Shown: positions 1 to 6,563 of the stretch, piece after piece
Position numbering within the stretch: the stretch's first letter is position 1
Layout of the letters: every line of letters begins with the position of its first letter
Assembly: GCA_009930275.1 (NCBI GenBank)
Contig: RZYP01000012.1
Location: 1 to 39,224, forward strand
DNA from: Negativicutes bacterium
Lineage (GTDB): Bacteria; Bacillota_C; Negativicutes; Acidaminococcales; Acidaminococcaceae
Direction: 5' to 3'
DNA: 39,224 nucleotides
The notes under the pieces: model-generated
What the model was told of the DNA's origin: nothing
What the model saw: only the letters and a program-made list of their open reading frames with translations
The model's database searches: none
Position numbers and translations under genes: made by a program

Positions 1-26
1 TCTCAGACGCTTTTTGCTTTTCAGGG

Positions 27-1058
27 TTATTTAGCTCCGGGCATACTTCCCATTAAGTGCAGCTCGCTGCCGTCAACGAAATTGACGCGGATGATTTCTG
101 CTTTTACTGTTAAATCGGAATCTGAAGTATTGATTAATTCCTTTTCGCTCGGAACGAAGGGGTTTAAAGGCCAACTGAAATGGAATTCCTGCTTGGTGTT
201 AACGGGGAAAGGTCCGGAATTCACGAATTTCTGGGAGAAAACCCTATCTTTATTCTTGTTGTAAACATCAACCTGCCCAATGAATTCGGCAACTTGCTTG
301 CCTTGCTTGAATTCCACGGTAGGAGTATAGGAAAAGGCGTAGGAGGCGCCGTAGCGATTGTTCTTTTTGTGTTCGAATTTTTCGGAAGTAATGGCAATTT
401 GTTCCTGTATTTTTTTCGACAAAGGCTTGTTCAGAACGGCTAATTTTTCTGCTTTCTTTTTGGAAATTTCCGTCAGAAATTCATGAATGTTAGTGAGGCC
501 GACAACGCACCATGTTTCATCTTGCAGCTTACGCATCTTTAATTGCAGGGTAAAGTCTTCGTCAACCTGGTTCTGGTGGATGGCTACATCTACATAGGCA
601 AGATTGCCCTCAATTTTTGTATTGCGCACGCTTTTGAAGGCTGTGTTGCGGAAATCGGTCAGTTCGGTGAATTTTTTTGCAAGAATTTGCTCAGGCGCTT
701 TGTTGTCGCTTTCCAATGAGCCGGATTCAACATAACGCCTGGTTTGCGCAACCATGGAGTTCACGAATGACTGCTTGACGGTGGCCATGATGCTGGCCAG
801 AAAATCGTTGATGCCGTCATCGGTTGGCTGGCGTAGGGTTGGGGCAATGACGTCATCAAAGGACTGGGCGTAAAAAGTTTCCAAATCGAAATGTTTTTCG
901 AAAGTGGCTAAATCGTGCTGCTTGATGGCATTGCTCAAAAGATTAATGGAATGCTCCGGTGTTTTCTTCTGACCGGAAAAATAAAATAACGCGCCGACCG
1001 AGATACAGACGACGAGAATCAAGGCAATTGCTAAAATTAATTTTGTGCGGGTGCGCAT
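27..1058 (-). CDS. membrane-anchored protein of unknown function (DUF2939-like)
   Basis: 343 residues. The N-terminus is a short basic stretch followed by one hydrophobic segment (about residues 7-27), so the protein is probably held in the membrane by an uncleaved signal anchor with the rest outside the cytoplasm. The first part after the anchor (helix-rich, LLSNAIKQHDLATFEKHFDL) resembles the DUF2939 pattern of small envelope proteins; this is a recollection of the family style and not a search result. The C-terminal half is beta-rich and recalls a domain for extracytoplasmic substrates or partners. ATG start with AAGGAG about 11 bases upstream. It is monocistronic as far as visible: the neighbour upstream is on the same strand but ends in a strong terminator. 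Function unknown. Confidence 0.8.
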   Translation of the reverse strand: MRTRTKLILAIALILVVCISVGALFYFSGQKKTPEHSINLLSNAIKQHDLATFEKHFDLETFYAQSFDDVIAPTLRQPTDDGINDFLASIMATVKQSFVNSMVAQTRRYVESGSLESDNKAPEQILAKKFTELTDFRNTAFKSVRNTKIEGNLAYVDVAIHQNQVDEDFTLQLKMRKLQDETWCVVGLTNIHEFLTEISKKKAEKLAVLNKPLSKKIQEQIAITSEKFEHKKNNRYGASYAFSYTPTVEFKQGKQVAEFIGQVDVYNKNKDRVFSQKFVNSGPFPVNTKQEFHFSWPLNPFVPSEKELINTSDSDLTVKAEIIRVNFVDGSELHLMGSMPGAK

Positions 1059-1100
1059 GACAATAGGCTCCTTTTCGCAGAATAAATTTTCATTCTACTT

Positions 1101-1129
1101 ATTATAGTGCTTGCAAAGATTATAGTAAA
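1101..1129 (-). promoter_or_regulatory. sigma-A-type promoter of the gene at 27-1058
   Basis: On the minus strand TTTACT (1124-1129), 17-base spacer, TATAAT (1101-1106), about 40 bases before the ATG at 1058. Confidence 0.6.
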
Positions 1130-1148
1130 TCTTTTTCCATAATTTTGA

Positions 1149-1177
1149 TTGGATTATGGGAAAATACATGTTATAAT
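1149..1177 (+). promoter_or_regulatory. promoter of candidate small RNA
   Basis: TTGGAT (1149-1154), exactly 17 bases, then a perfect TATAAT (1172-1177). No plus-strand gene follows; the next plus-strand feature is a set of hairpins ending in a terminator about 110 bases on. Confidence 0.6.
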
Positions 1178-1183
1178 TAAAAT

Positions 1184-1294
1184 CTATTTATGGACTCATA
1201 GGTTGCCAGGTGTTGAGCCCACCGACCAACCGCGCTTGCTGCCTTGGGCAGCAAGAAAGAAACCCCGCTGACTTTTTGTCGGCGGGGTTTTAAC
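1184..1294 (+). ncRNA. candidate structured small RNA, unidentified
   Basis: About 110 bases lie between a good promoter (TATAAT at 1172-1177) and an intrinsic terminator (1261-1290). Three helices can be drawn. First, a two-part hairpin pairs GGTTG (1201-1205) with CAACC (1227-1231), and inside it GGTG (1209-1212) with CACC (1220-1223). Second, a perfect 9-bp stem joins 1235-1243 and 1247-1255. Third comes the terminator stem. There is no convincing ORF with a ribosome binding site. The 3' end overlaps the terminator region of the convergent permease gene. I cannot place it in a known family; a 6S-type RNA was considered but there is no long closing stem between the 5' and 3' ends. Confidence 0.45.
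1260..1291. terminator. bidirectional intrinsic terminator
   Basis: A stem of about 13 bp (left arm AAACCCCGCTGAC ending at 1272, right arm 1278-1290, one G-U pair) encloses a TTTTT loop. It has T-rich tails on both strands, so it can end the permease transcript (minus) and the candidate small RNA (plus). Confidence 0.8.
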
Positions 1295-1309
1295 TTTTTA
1301 CTTAATTTT

Positions 1310-2563
1310 TTAGTCTTCTTTTCTCAGCATATTCAGCTTCTCAAAAATTTTGAAGCTCAGGCTCATGATGATGGCAACGATTGTCGCAAGCACCATGCCT
1401 TGAATGCTCATCGTACCAACGGTCAGTTTGGCGCCGCTGACACCGATGGTGAAGATAACTCCGGAAAGAACCATGTTGGAGGATTTGCTGAAGTCAACTT
1501 TGCCGTCAACAAGGATACGGATACCGGATACTGCAATTACGCCGAAAAGCAGGCAGCAGACGCCGCCCATAACGGGAACCGGAATACTGCGGATAAGCTC
1601 GGCAAGCTTGCCGATGAAAGAAAGGCAGATGGCCATGACGGCTGCGCCGCCGATGACCCAGACGCTGTAGACTTTGGTAATCGCCATAACGCCGATGTTT
1701 TCACCGTAAGTAGTATTTGGCGTTGCCCCGAAGAAACCGGAAAGGATGTTGGCCAGACCATCAGCGAAGAGGGAGCGGGAAAGGCCTGGTTTCTCGATTA
1801 AGTTGCGTTCGACTATGTTGCCTGTAACGACCAGGTGGCCTATGTGCTCTGCCAAAACAACCAAGGTTGCGGGAGCAATGATCATGATGGCGTCAAGGTT
1901 GAATTCAGGTTGGTAGAACTGGGGTATCTGGAACCATGGTGCGTTATAAACAGGAGTGAGGTCAACCATGCCCATTGTGAAGGCAAAAAGATAACCGCTG
2001 ATAACACCGACCAGGACGGGTATGATTGAAAGGAAGCCTTTGAAAACAACACTGCCGATAACGGTAACGGCGAGAGTGAACATTGATACGGCTATATTGC
2101 CGAAGTTGATTTTATCGCCGGTAAGGCCAGCCATTCCGGCAGCTACCGGTGCTAATTCCAGACCGATGATTGCGACGATGGCGCCCATGCAGGCTGGAGG
2201 GAAAATAACGTCGATCCATTTAGTTCCCACCATTTTGATAATGAAGGAGAACAGGCAAAACAATAATCCGAAAACAATGAAGCCGGATTGAGCCGCAGCA
2301 TATCCATGGCTACTGAGGATGACCATAACGGGCGAAATGAAGGCAAAACTTGAACCCAGATAGGAAGGGATTTGTCCTTTGGTAATGAAAATATAAAGCA
2401 GTGTGCCGATGCCATTCATGAAAAGGCAAGTCGTTGGGTTAACGTTAAAAAGAAAAGGAACTAAGACTGTGGCACCGAACATTGCGAATAAATGCTGTAG
2501 ACTGAGCGGGATGTTAAGCAGAAGTGGCGGCCGTTCTTCAACTTGGATAATTCTTCTTTCCAT
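1310..2563 (-). CDS. uracil/xanthine permease (NCS2 family)
   Basis: 417 residues from the chosen ATG. It is a nucleobase:cation symporter of the NCS2/UraA family and imports uracil or a related base across the cytoplasmic membrane. The protein is almost entirely hydrophobic, with the number of segments expected for the 14-helix UraA fold. The N-terminal signature LLLNIPLSLQHLFAMFGATV and the central AEHIGHLVV motif, containing the conserved glutamate-histidine, are family hallmarks. A reading frame extends eight codons upstream to a TTG. I prefer the ATG at 2563 because AAAGGGG lies 10 bases upstream of it. It is separated from the pyr operon by about 4 kb and I see no PyrR-like loop in its short leader. 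Uracil is the likeliest substrate, but xanthine-type NCS2 members cannot be excluded. Confidence 0.9.
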   Translation of the reverse strand: MERRIIQVEERPPLLLNIPLSLQHLFAMFGATVLVPFLFNVNPTTCLFMNGIGTLLYIFITKGQIPSYLGSSFAFISPVMVILSSHGYAAAQSGFIVFGLLFCLFSFIIKMVGTKWIDVIFPPACMGAIVAIIGLELAPVAAGMAGLTGDKINFGNIAVSMFTLAVTVIGSVVFKGFLSIIPVLVGVISGYLFAFTMGMVDLTPVYNAPWFQIPQFYQPEFNLDAIMIIAPATLVVLAEHIGHLVVTGNIVERNLIEKPGLSRSLFADGLANILSGFFGATPNTTYGENIGVMAITKVYSVWVIGGAAVMAICLSFIGKLAELIRSIPVPVMGGVCCLLFGVIAVSGIRILVDGKVDFSKSSNMVLSGVIFTIGVSGAKLTVGTMSIQGMVLATIVAIIMSLSFKIFEKLNMLRKED

Positions 2564-2602
2564 TAAGTAAAAACCCCTTTGCGTCAAATTTTAACCTTTT
2601 CT

Positions 2603-2631
2603 ATTTTAATTCCTTTTTAACCATAAATCAA
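2603..2631 (-). promoter_or_regulatory. promoter of the NCS2 permease
   Basis: Minus strand TTGATT (2626-2631), 17-base spacer, TAAAAT (2603-2608). The leader to the ATG at 2563 is only about 30 bases, too short for a riboswitch or attenuator. Confidence 0.6.
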
Positions 2632-2701
2632 TGCGAAAAGGCTAATTTTGTGAAGGTTTCAGGAAATTTATCCAAGAATGTTCCGAAGGCGGCCCCGACT
2701 G

Positions 2702-2730
2702 ATGACGGTGGAACGTCTCCGTAGTATAAT
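2702..2730 (+). promoter_or_regulatory. promoter of the SIMPL-domain gene
   Basis: ATGACG (2702-2707), 17-base spacer, TATAAT (2725-2730), 36 bases before the start at 2766. The -35 matches the consensus at four of six positions. Confidence 0.5.
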
Positions 2731-2765
2731 TAATATATAGAGTTTGTCTGATAAGGAGGAAGAGT

Positions 2766-3488
2766 ATGAAAAATACTAAAAAAATTTTTCTTTTGGTTTG
2801 CAGCCTGATGTTTTTGGTGTTTGGACAAGCAATGGCGGCAGAAAGACAATATGACGTAGTACGTTCGAATGGTTCGGTTACCCGGGAGGTAGCTCCTGAT
2901 ACGGCTTTTGTTAATGTGGGCGTAATGACGCAGGGGAAAACAGCGGAGGAAGCCAAAGCGATAAATGCGGAAATAACAAACAATGTCATTAATTCACTTG
3001 AAAACCTTGGTATCGCCAGAGAAGATATCAAGACAGTTGGTTATAGTTTGCATCCTGATTACAGCGATTATGTCAAGGGTAAGAGGAGTATCATCGGCTA
3101 TACAATAAATTACAGCCTGAGTGTTAAAGTAGAGAATTTAGACAGGCTGGGAGCTGTTATAGACCAAATGTTCGCGGACGGCGCCAACACTTTCAACGGT
3201 GTTACCTTTACCCTTAGCAACAGAAAAGCCTTGGAGAGGGAGCTTCTGGCGTTGGCCCTGAAAAACGCTGAGGAAAAAGCTTCGATAGTTGCCAATACCG
3301 GCGGCCGCACTTTAGGCAGGCTGGTGGAGGCAAATATTGGCGGTATTGGTGGTATGGAGTATAGTGAGTCCAACTATGATACAATTATGCTGCGCAAAGC
3401 AAGTATGGATTCGTCAGCGCCGACGCAGATTATGGCGGGAAGCCTGAAGGTCAGTGCCGCTGTTGATGCCAGTTTTGAACTGCTTTAA
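2766..3488 (+). CDS. SIMPL-domain (DUF541/YggE-like) exported protein
   Basis: 240 residues. It begins with a clear Sec signal peptide (two lysine-rich residues groups, hydrophobic core LLVCSLMFLVFGQ, cleavage likely after AMA near residue 24). The mature part starts with the family pattern of a strand reading VRSNGSVTREVAPDTAFVNV and continues with the helix containing SLENLGIAREDIKT and the strand GYSLHPDYS, as in SIMPL/YggE proteins. These are periplasmic or surface proteins, some linked to oxidative or other stress, but their biochemical role is poorly known. ATG with AAGGAGGA upstream. It appears to be a single-gene unit, followed by an AT-rich inverted repeat. Confidence 0.88.
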   Translation: MKNTKKIFLLVCSLMFLVFGQAMAAERQYDVVRSNGSVTREVAPDTAFVNVGVMTQGKTAEEAKAINAEITNNVINSLENLGIAREDIKTVGYSLHPDYSDYVKGKRSIIGYTINYSLSVKVENLDRLGAVIDQMFADGANTFNGVTFTLSNRKALERELLALALKNAEEKASIVANTGGRTLGRLVEANIGGIGGMEYSESNYDTIMLRKASMDSSAPTQIMAGSLKVSAAVDASFELL

Positions 3489-3504
3489 TAGTAACTGCTA
3501 ATTT

Positions 3505-3540
3505 GAACAATATTAATAATTTTCATTATTAATATTGTTC
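3505..3540 (+). terminator. AT-rich perfect inverted repeat, probable weak terminator
   Basis: Arms 3505-3520 and 3525-3540 (16 bp, perfect) with a TTTC loop, followed by TTTC. The stem is nearly all A-T, so termination may be inefficient and some readthrough into the next gene is possible. Confidence 0.5.
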
Positions 3541-3578
3541 TTTCATGCACAAAGTAGTATGTTATATGAGGGGTGTTT

Positions 3579-4160
3579 ATGATGAAAAAAGTTTTATCTG
3601 TATTGTTGGTTTTTTCTTTGTTTTTTTTAGTTAATATTACAAATGTTCTAGCAGCAGATGTTGCCCAAATTAAATCACCGAAGCTTAAAACATGCGTAGT
3701 GTTAATTGGCAATTCTGATGTAAAAACTCCGGATTTCATAAAGTATATTAACGAACAATTTAATAATGAAGAAGCAAAAAATAAAGTTGTTTGTGGTCCT
3801 GAAATTCAAAGTGTTTATCAAAATTACTGGTTTCAAAAGGGTTTTATTGAAGAACAAAAACTTCAAAAACAAGATTTGCATGATTTTGTAAAATTTAGCT
3901 CTTATGATCGGTGTTTATTTTTACTTATTTCAGAACCTATCGTTGAAAAAACAAAAGTCCCGGCAGGTTGGTTTACAACCGCAGAGAAAACCCGTGCATC
4001 CATTGAAGTAAAATGCTTTTTAGCGGATGGGACTGATATCATTAAATCTTTTAGCGTAGCAAAAAACGATGATTCTATGGCCAGCGACCTAAGAGCAAAA
4101 AGGGGAGCATTTGAAAAATGTGTCAAAGAGTTTGCCAAAGAATTTCAACTACTTATTTGA
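3579..4160 (+). CDS. exported protein of unknown function, AT-rich gene
   Basis: 193 residues. The N-terminus MMKKVLSVLLVFSLFFLV... followed by NVLAA is a typical Sec signal peptide with cleavage after about residue 26. The mature part has an alpha/beta pattern with three cysteines (near KTCVVLIG, VVCGPE and KCFLAD) and no motif I recognise. A frame upstream allows a GTG at 3573, but that codon is part of the GAGGGG ribosome binding site, so ATG 3579 or 3582 is the start. Codon use is visibly more A/T-rich than that of the flanking genes, which may mean a later arrival or weak selection. Function unknown; its position after an exported SIMPL protein suggests only a shared envelope location. 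Confidence 0.75.
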   Translation: MMKKVLSVLLVFSLFFLVNITNVLAADVAQIKSPKLKTCVVLIGNSDVKTPDFIKYINEQFNNEEAKNKVVCGPEIQSVYQNYWFQKGFIEEQKLQKQDLHDFVKFSSYDRCLFLLISEPIVEKTKVPAGWFTTAEKTRASIEVKCFLADGTDIIKSFSVAKNDDSMASDLRAKRGAFEKCVKEFAKEFQLLI

Positions 4161-4223
4161 TAAAGTAAATGAGTGGTGTTTTTCCTAGACTTAAAACCAA
4201 ATTTTAAAATACAAAAATAAGCA

Positions 4224-4258
4224 AATAAGAGTCAGCTGCGCAGCAGCTGACTCTTATT
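4224..4258. terminator. bidirectional terminator between convergent genes
   Basis: Perfect 16-bp stem (4224-4239 with 4243-4258) and a GCA loop. T-rich sequence follows on both strands. It separates the plus gene ending at 4160 from the minus gene ending at 4276. Confidence 0.85.
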
Positions 4259-4275
4259 GATTTTCCCGTAATTAA

Positions 4276-4587
4276 CTATTTTTGGGGCAGAACATAATTT
4301 TCCAAGGCTGTGAGCATTTCCGCGCTTTCGGGAGCATTTGCCGTGGCAATTGCTTCGAGTGCGGCAAAATTTTCCAATTCCTTGCCCCATCTGAAACAGT
4401 CATCGTCAGTGTAGCAGGCAACAACAAGCGGCGCATCTTCGGCTTCAGGAGTTTTCCCTGCGTCATCCGTTACTATAATATAGGACTGTGATGAAGGAAA
4501 GTCCATGCCGAAAATTGTAATATGTTCCTCTTCGGTTTCCGACTCCCAAAAACCGAGTTTTTCAAAAGCTGAACTAAGCTGGGTCAT
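4276..4587 (-). CDS. small soluble protein of unknown function
   Basis: 103 residues, acidic, no signal peptide and no membrane segment. A frame continues seven codons upstream to an ATG at 4608, but that one has no ribosome binding site. ATG 4587 has GGGGTGA five bases upstream and is preferred. The sequence suggests a small mixed alpha/beta fold (strands around HITIFGMDF, SYIIVTDD and APLVVACYT), but I recognise no family. It is transcribed divergently from the zinc-ribbon/amidohydrolase unit, and both promoters share a mirrored nine-base element, so the two units may be co-regulated. Confidence 0.7.
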   Translation of the reverse strand: MTQLSSAFEKLGFWESETEEEHITIFGMDFPSSQSYIIVTDDAGKTPEAEDAPLVVACYTDDDCFRWGKELENFAALEAIATANAPESAEMLTALENYVLPQK

Positions 4588-4616
4588 TTGATTCACCCCG
4601 TTTTTCATAATATCTG

Positions 4617-4702
4617 TTTATAGGATAGACCATTTAGACTGGTTTGTCCATGCAAAAAAAATAAGGTTTAATACTGCATTTTAACATGGTCTATAGTATA
4701 AT
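4617..4702. promoter_or_regulatory. divergent promoters with a mirrored 9-bp element
   Basis: Plus strand: ATGGTCTAT (4686-4694), two bases, TATAAT (4697-4702). Minus strand: the same ATGGTCTAT (complement of 4625-4633), two bases, TATAAA (complement of 4617-4622). The two copies form a 9-bp inverted repeat 52 bases apart, each placed identically against a -10 box. Neither promoter has a good -35 at the normal distance (CTGCAT for plus, AAACCA for minus). An alternative minus promoter, TGGACA-N17-TATCCT, also exists. The repeat could be an activator or repressor site; this is inference. Confidence 0.5.
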
Positions 4703-4734
4703 GAACGAAGAAAAATAAGAAGGGATGCGACAAG

Positions 4735-4944
4735 ATGCCAAAGAGGGAAAATATTCATCCGTCTGCGCTACAGATTGAGTACGTTTGTCCTAAATGTGGC
4801 AAGCATCTGGCTTGGGCGCTTCCGACAACGATAATAAGGTGTCCGCAATGCGGGAAATGGGTTACCAAGAAGAACCGCAAGATTAAAAACGAAGTTTTTT
4901 TACCTATAGACAGTGACCAACTGGTACTGTTTCCGGATTTCTAA
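4735..4944 (+). CDS. small zinc-ribbon protein
   Basis: 69 residues. Two CxxCG knuckles, CPKCG at about residues 18-22 and CPQCG at 36-40, form a four-cysteine zinc ribbon of the rubredoxin-like or DNA/RNA-binding mini-ribbon type. The rest is short and basic (KWVTKKNRKIKN) with an acidic, hydrophobic tail. Such proteins are often nucleic-acid-binding or act as small adaptor subunits, but nothing here says which. ATG with GAAGGGA nine bases upstream. It is the first gene of a two-gene unit: the amidohydrolase starts 24 bases after its stop. Confidence 0.75.
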   Translation: MPKRENIHPSALQIEYVCPKCGKHLAWALPTTIIRCPQCGKWVTKKNRKIKNEVFLPIDSDQLVLFPDF

Positions 4945-4968
4945 AGATTTTAAGAGGAGGCTTTATTT

Positions 4969-6270
4969 ATGGAAAAATTTTGGCAAGAAGCTGAAGCAAT
5001 GCAAGGTGAACTGGTAGAGTCAAGACGCGATTTACATAGACATCCTGAGTCCGCCTGGACGGAGTTCCGCACAGCGGCCAAGGCAGCAAGCACGCTTGAG
5101 GCTTTGGGCTACGAGGTGTTATGCGGTGCTGAAGTGGTCAAAGAAGAGGCCATGATGGGTGTTCCCAGCGAAGACGTACTTGCCAAAGCAATGAAAAGAG
5201 CGTTGGAAGAAGGCGCGGAACCTAAATGGGTTGAAAAAATGGACGGCGGCAAAACGGGCGTTGTCGGCATCATGAAATTTGCTAAGCCGGGAAATATTGT
5301 CGCCCTACGTTTTGATATGGATTCGAATGAGGTTGAGGAAGCAATTGACGCTAACCACCGTCCCGTGTCGGAAAATTTCCGTTCGCTCCATGAAGGCCTG
5401 ATGCATGCTTGTGGCCATGACGGACATGTAACCGTTGGTCTGGCAGTTGCTAAATTGATTGCCAAGTACAAAGACGAAATGAGCGGAACTATCAAAATAA
5501 TCTTCCAGCCGGGTGAGGAGGGTGTTCGCGGAGCCAAGGCAATGGTTGCCAGCGGTATTGTCGATGACGTTCAATACTTTTTGTCGGGACACATTGGCTT
5601 TAATGCCAACAGAGATGGCATGCTGGCCTGCATGACCGATGGCTTTCTGGCAACTACGAAACTTGACGCCTTTTTCAAAGGCAAGTCCAGCCACGCCGGC
5701 GCAGCGCCTGAGGAAGGCCGTAATGCTCTTCTGGCGGCAGCCGCTGCCAGCATTTCGCTCCATTCTATTTCCCGACACGGCAAGGGAGTATCCCGTATCA
5801 ATGTAGGTGTTCTGGATGCCGGTACGGGTCGTAATGTTTTGCCCGATCGTGCGGTTATTAAATTGGAAACCCGCGGCGGCAACACGGAGATTAATGATTT
5901 CATGGTTAGCGAAGCCAAGCGTATGATCAAGGCTGCTGCTGATTTATATAATGTTGAAGTAAAAATTGAGGAAGTGGGCGGTGCTCCTTCCTGCTCTTTG
6001 GACGAAGAGATGGGCGAAGAAGTTTACCGGATTGCCTCGGCATCGAACAAATTCAAAGAAGTTGTGCCCAAGGTAAATCTTGGCGCCAGCGAAGACTGTT
6101 CATATTTCATGGAGCGTGTACAGCAATTGGGCGGCAAAGCCGTCTATATGATGTATGGCTCTTCCCTCAAGGCAGGTCACCACAATTCTTCCTTTGATTT
6201 CAATGAGGATTGCCTGTCGAAAAGCGTTGGTCTGATAACCGTTTTGGCAAAACATTTTGGCGAAAAATAA
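4969..6270 (+). CDS. M20-family amidohydrolase, AbgA-like (p-aminobenzoyl-glutamate hydrolase subunit A type)
   Basis: 433 residues, close to the 436 of E. coli AbgA. It is a cytoplasmic metal-dependent amidohydrolase of peptidase family M20. Visible landmarks are RRDLHRHPES near the N-terminus, DMD at 116-118, the metal-binding HACGHDGH at 146-153, the catalytic/metal EEG at 183-185, GHIGF at 207-211, the dimerisation-domain motif SSHAGAAPEEGRNALLA, and GHHNSSFDF near the end. The insertion between the first motif and DMD (GVPSEDVLAKAM...) is the AbgA-specific pattern. In E. coli AbgA works with AbgB to cleave p-aminobenzoyl-glutamate, a folate breakdown product. No AbgB or AbgT is beside it here, so the substrate could differ (another N-acyl amino acid). 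AGGAGG upstream of the ATG. Confidence 0.88.
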   Translation: MEKFWQEAEAMQGELVESRRDLHRHPESAWTEFRTAAKAASTLEALGYEVLCGAEVVKEEAMMGVPSEDVLAKAMKRALEEGAEPKWVEKMDGGKTGVVGIMKFAKPGNIVALRFDMDSNEVEEAIDANHRPVSENFRSLHEGLMHACGHDGHVTVGLAVAKLIAKYKDEMSGTIKIIFQPGEEGVRGAKAMVASGIVDDVQYFLSGHIGFNANRDGMLACMTDGFLATTKLDAFFKGKSSHAGAAPEEGRNALLAAAAASISLHSISRHGKGVSRINVGVLDAGTGRNVLPDRAVIKLETRGGNTEINDFMVSEAKRMIKAAADLYNVEVKIEEVGGAPSCSLDEEMGEEVYRIASASNKFKEVVPKVNLGASEDCSYFMERVQQLGGKAVYMMYGSSLKAGHHNSSFDFNEDCLSKSVGLITVLAKHFGEK

Positions 6271-6282
6271 TCCCTGAATTTG

Positions 6283-6311
6283 TTGACTTTTTGCAGTGCA
6301 AGTGATAGAAT
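6283..6311 (+). promoter_or_regulatory. promoter of the pyr operon
   Basis: TTGACT (6283-6288), 17 bases, TAGAAT (6306-6311). Transcription should start near 6318 and give a leader of about 245 bases before pyrB. Confidence 0.75.
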
Positions 6312-6330
6312 TCTTTACAACAGAATAGCA

Positions 6331-6420
6331 CCTTTAAACTAGTCCTGTGAGACTAAGTAAGGATTTTTGGAGTAGCCAACAGCCTTCTTGTCATCTCGGA
6401 CGAGAAGGCTTTATTTTTTG
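6331..6420 (+). promoter_or_regulatory. PyrR-type attenuator 1 of the pyr operon
   Basis: The RNA contains AGTCCTGTGAGACT (6341-6354), a nearly exact fit to the PyrR-binding loop consensus ARUCCNGNGAGGYU, within a short hairpin flanked by CTTTAA and GTAAGG. It is followed by an intrinsic terminator: stem 6381-6392 with 6399-6410 (12 bp, one G-U), then TTTATTTTTT. In known systems UMP/UTP-bound PyrR stabilises the binding hairpin and lets the terminator form, lowering pyr expression when pyrimidines are plentiful. pyrR is not in this window. Confidence 0.85.
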
Positions 6421-6430
6421 TATACGCCAC

Positions 6431-6535
6431 ATCTTTAAGTGATACAGAGAGATCAGTAAGAGTGTTGTAACAAGTACAAGCGTGATTTATTGTTATGATT
6501 ACACCTATTGCTCTTTGCGATAGGTGTTTTTTTTG
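6431..6535 (+). promoter_or_regulatory. second, divergent PyrR-like attenuator of the pyr operon
   Basis: A second copy of the arrangement follows directly. CTTTAA, then TGATACAGAGAGATCA (6440-6455, a TGAT/ATCA stem with an ACAGAGAG loop), then GTAAG, resemble the first site in order and spacing, but the loop departs from the PyrR consensus. A strong terminator follows: stem 6501-6511 with 6517-6527, loop TCTTT, then eight Ts. Full-length pyr mRNA must pass both terminators. Whether PyrR binds the second loop is inference. Confidence 0.6.
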
Positions 6536-6563
6536 AAGCAAAATTTGTGTTGGAGGTAAGAAA

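Noticed and set aside
1184..1294. 6S RNA or SRP RNA identity for the candidate small RNA
   Set aside because: There is no long closing helix or central bubble for 6S, and no GGAA/GNRA core of SRP RNA; left as unidentified.
1244..1801. 185-codon plus-strand ORF
   Set aside because: It is the antisense of the NCS2 permease gene, whose minus-strand translation has clear family motifs.
2695..2715. CTGATGA resembling a hammerhead ribozyme core
   Set aside because: No matching GAAA box or three-stem junction nearby; a chance heptamer next to a promoter.
2642..3031. 129-codon minus-strand ORF
   Set aside because: It overlaps the SIMPL-domain gene and its promoter; no ribosome site or domain.
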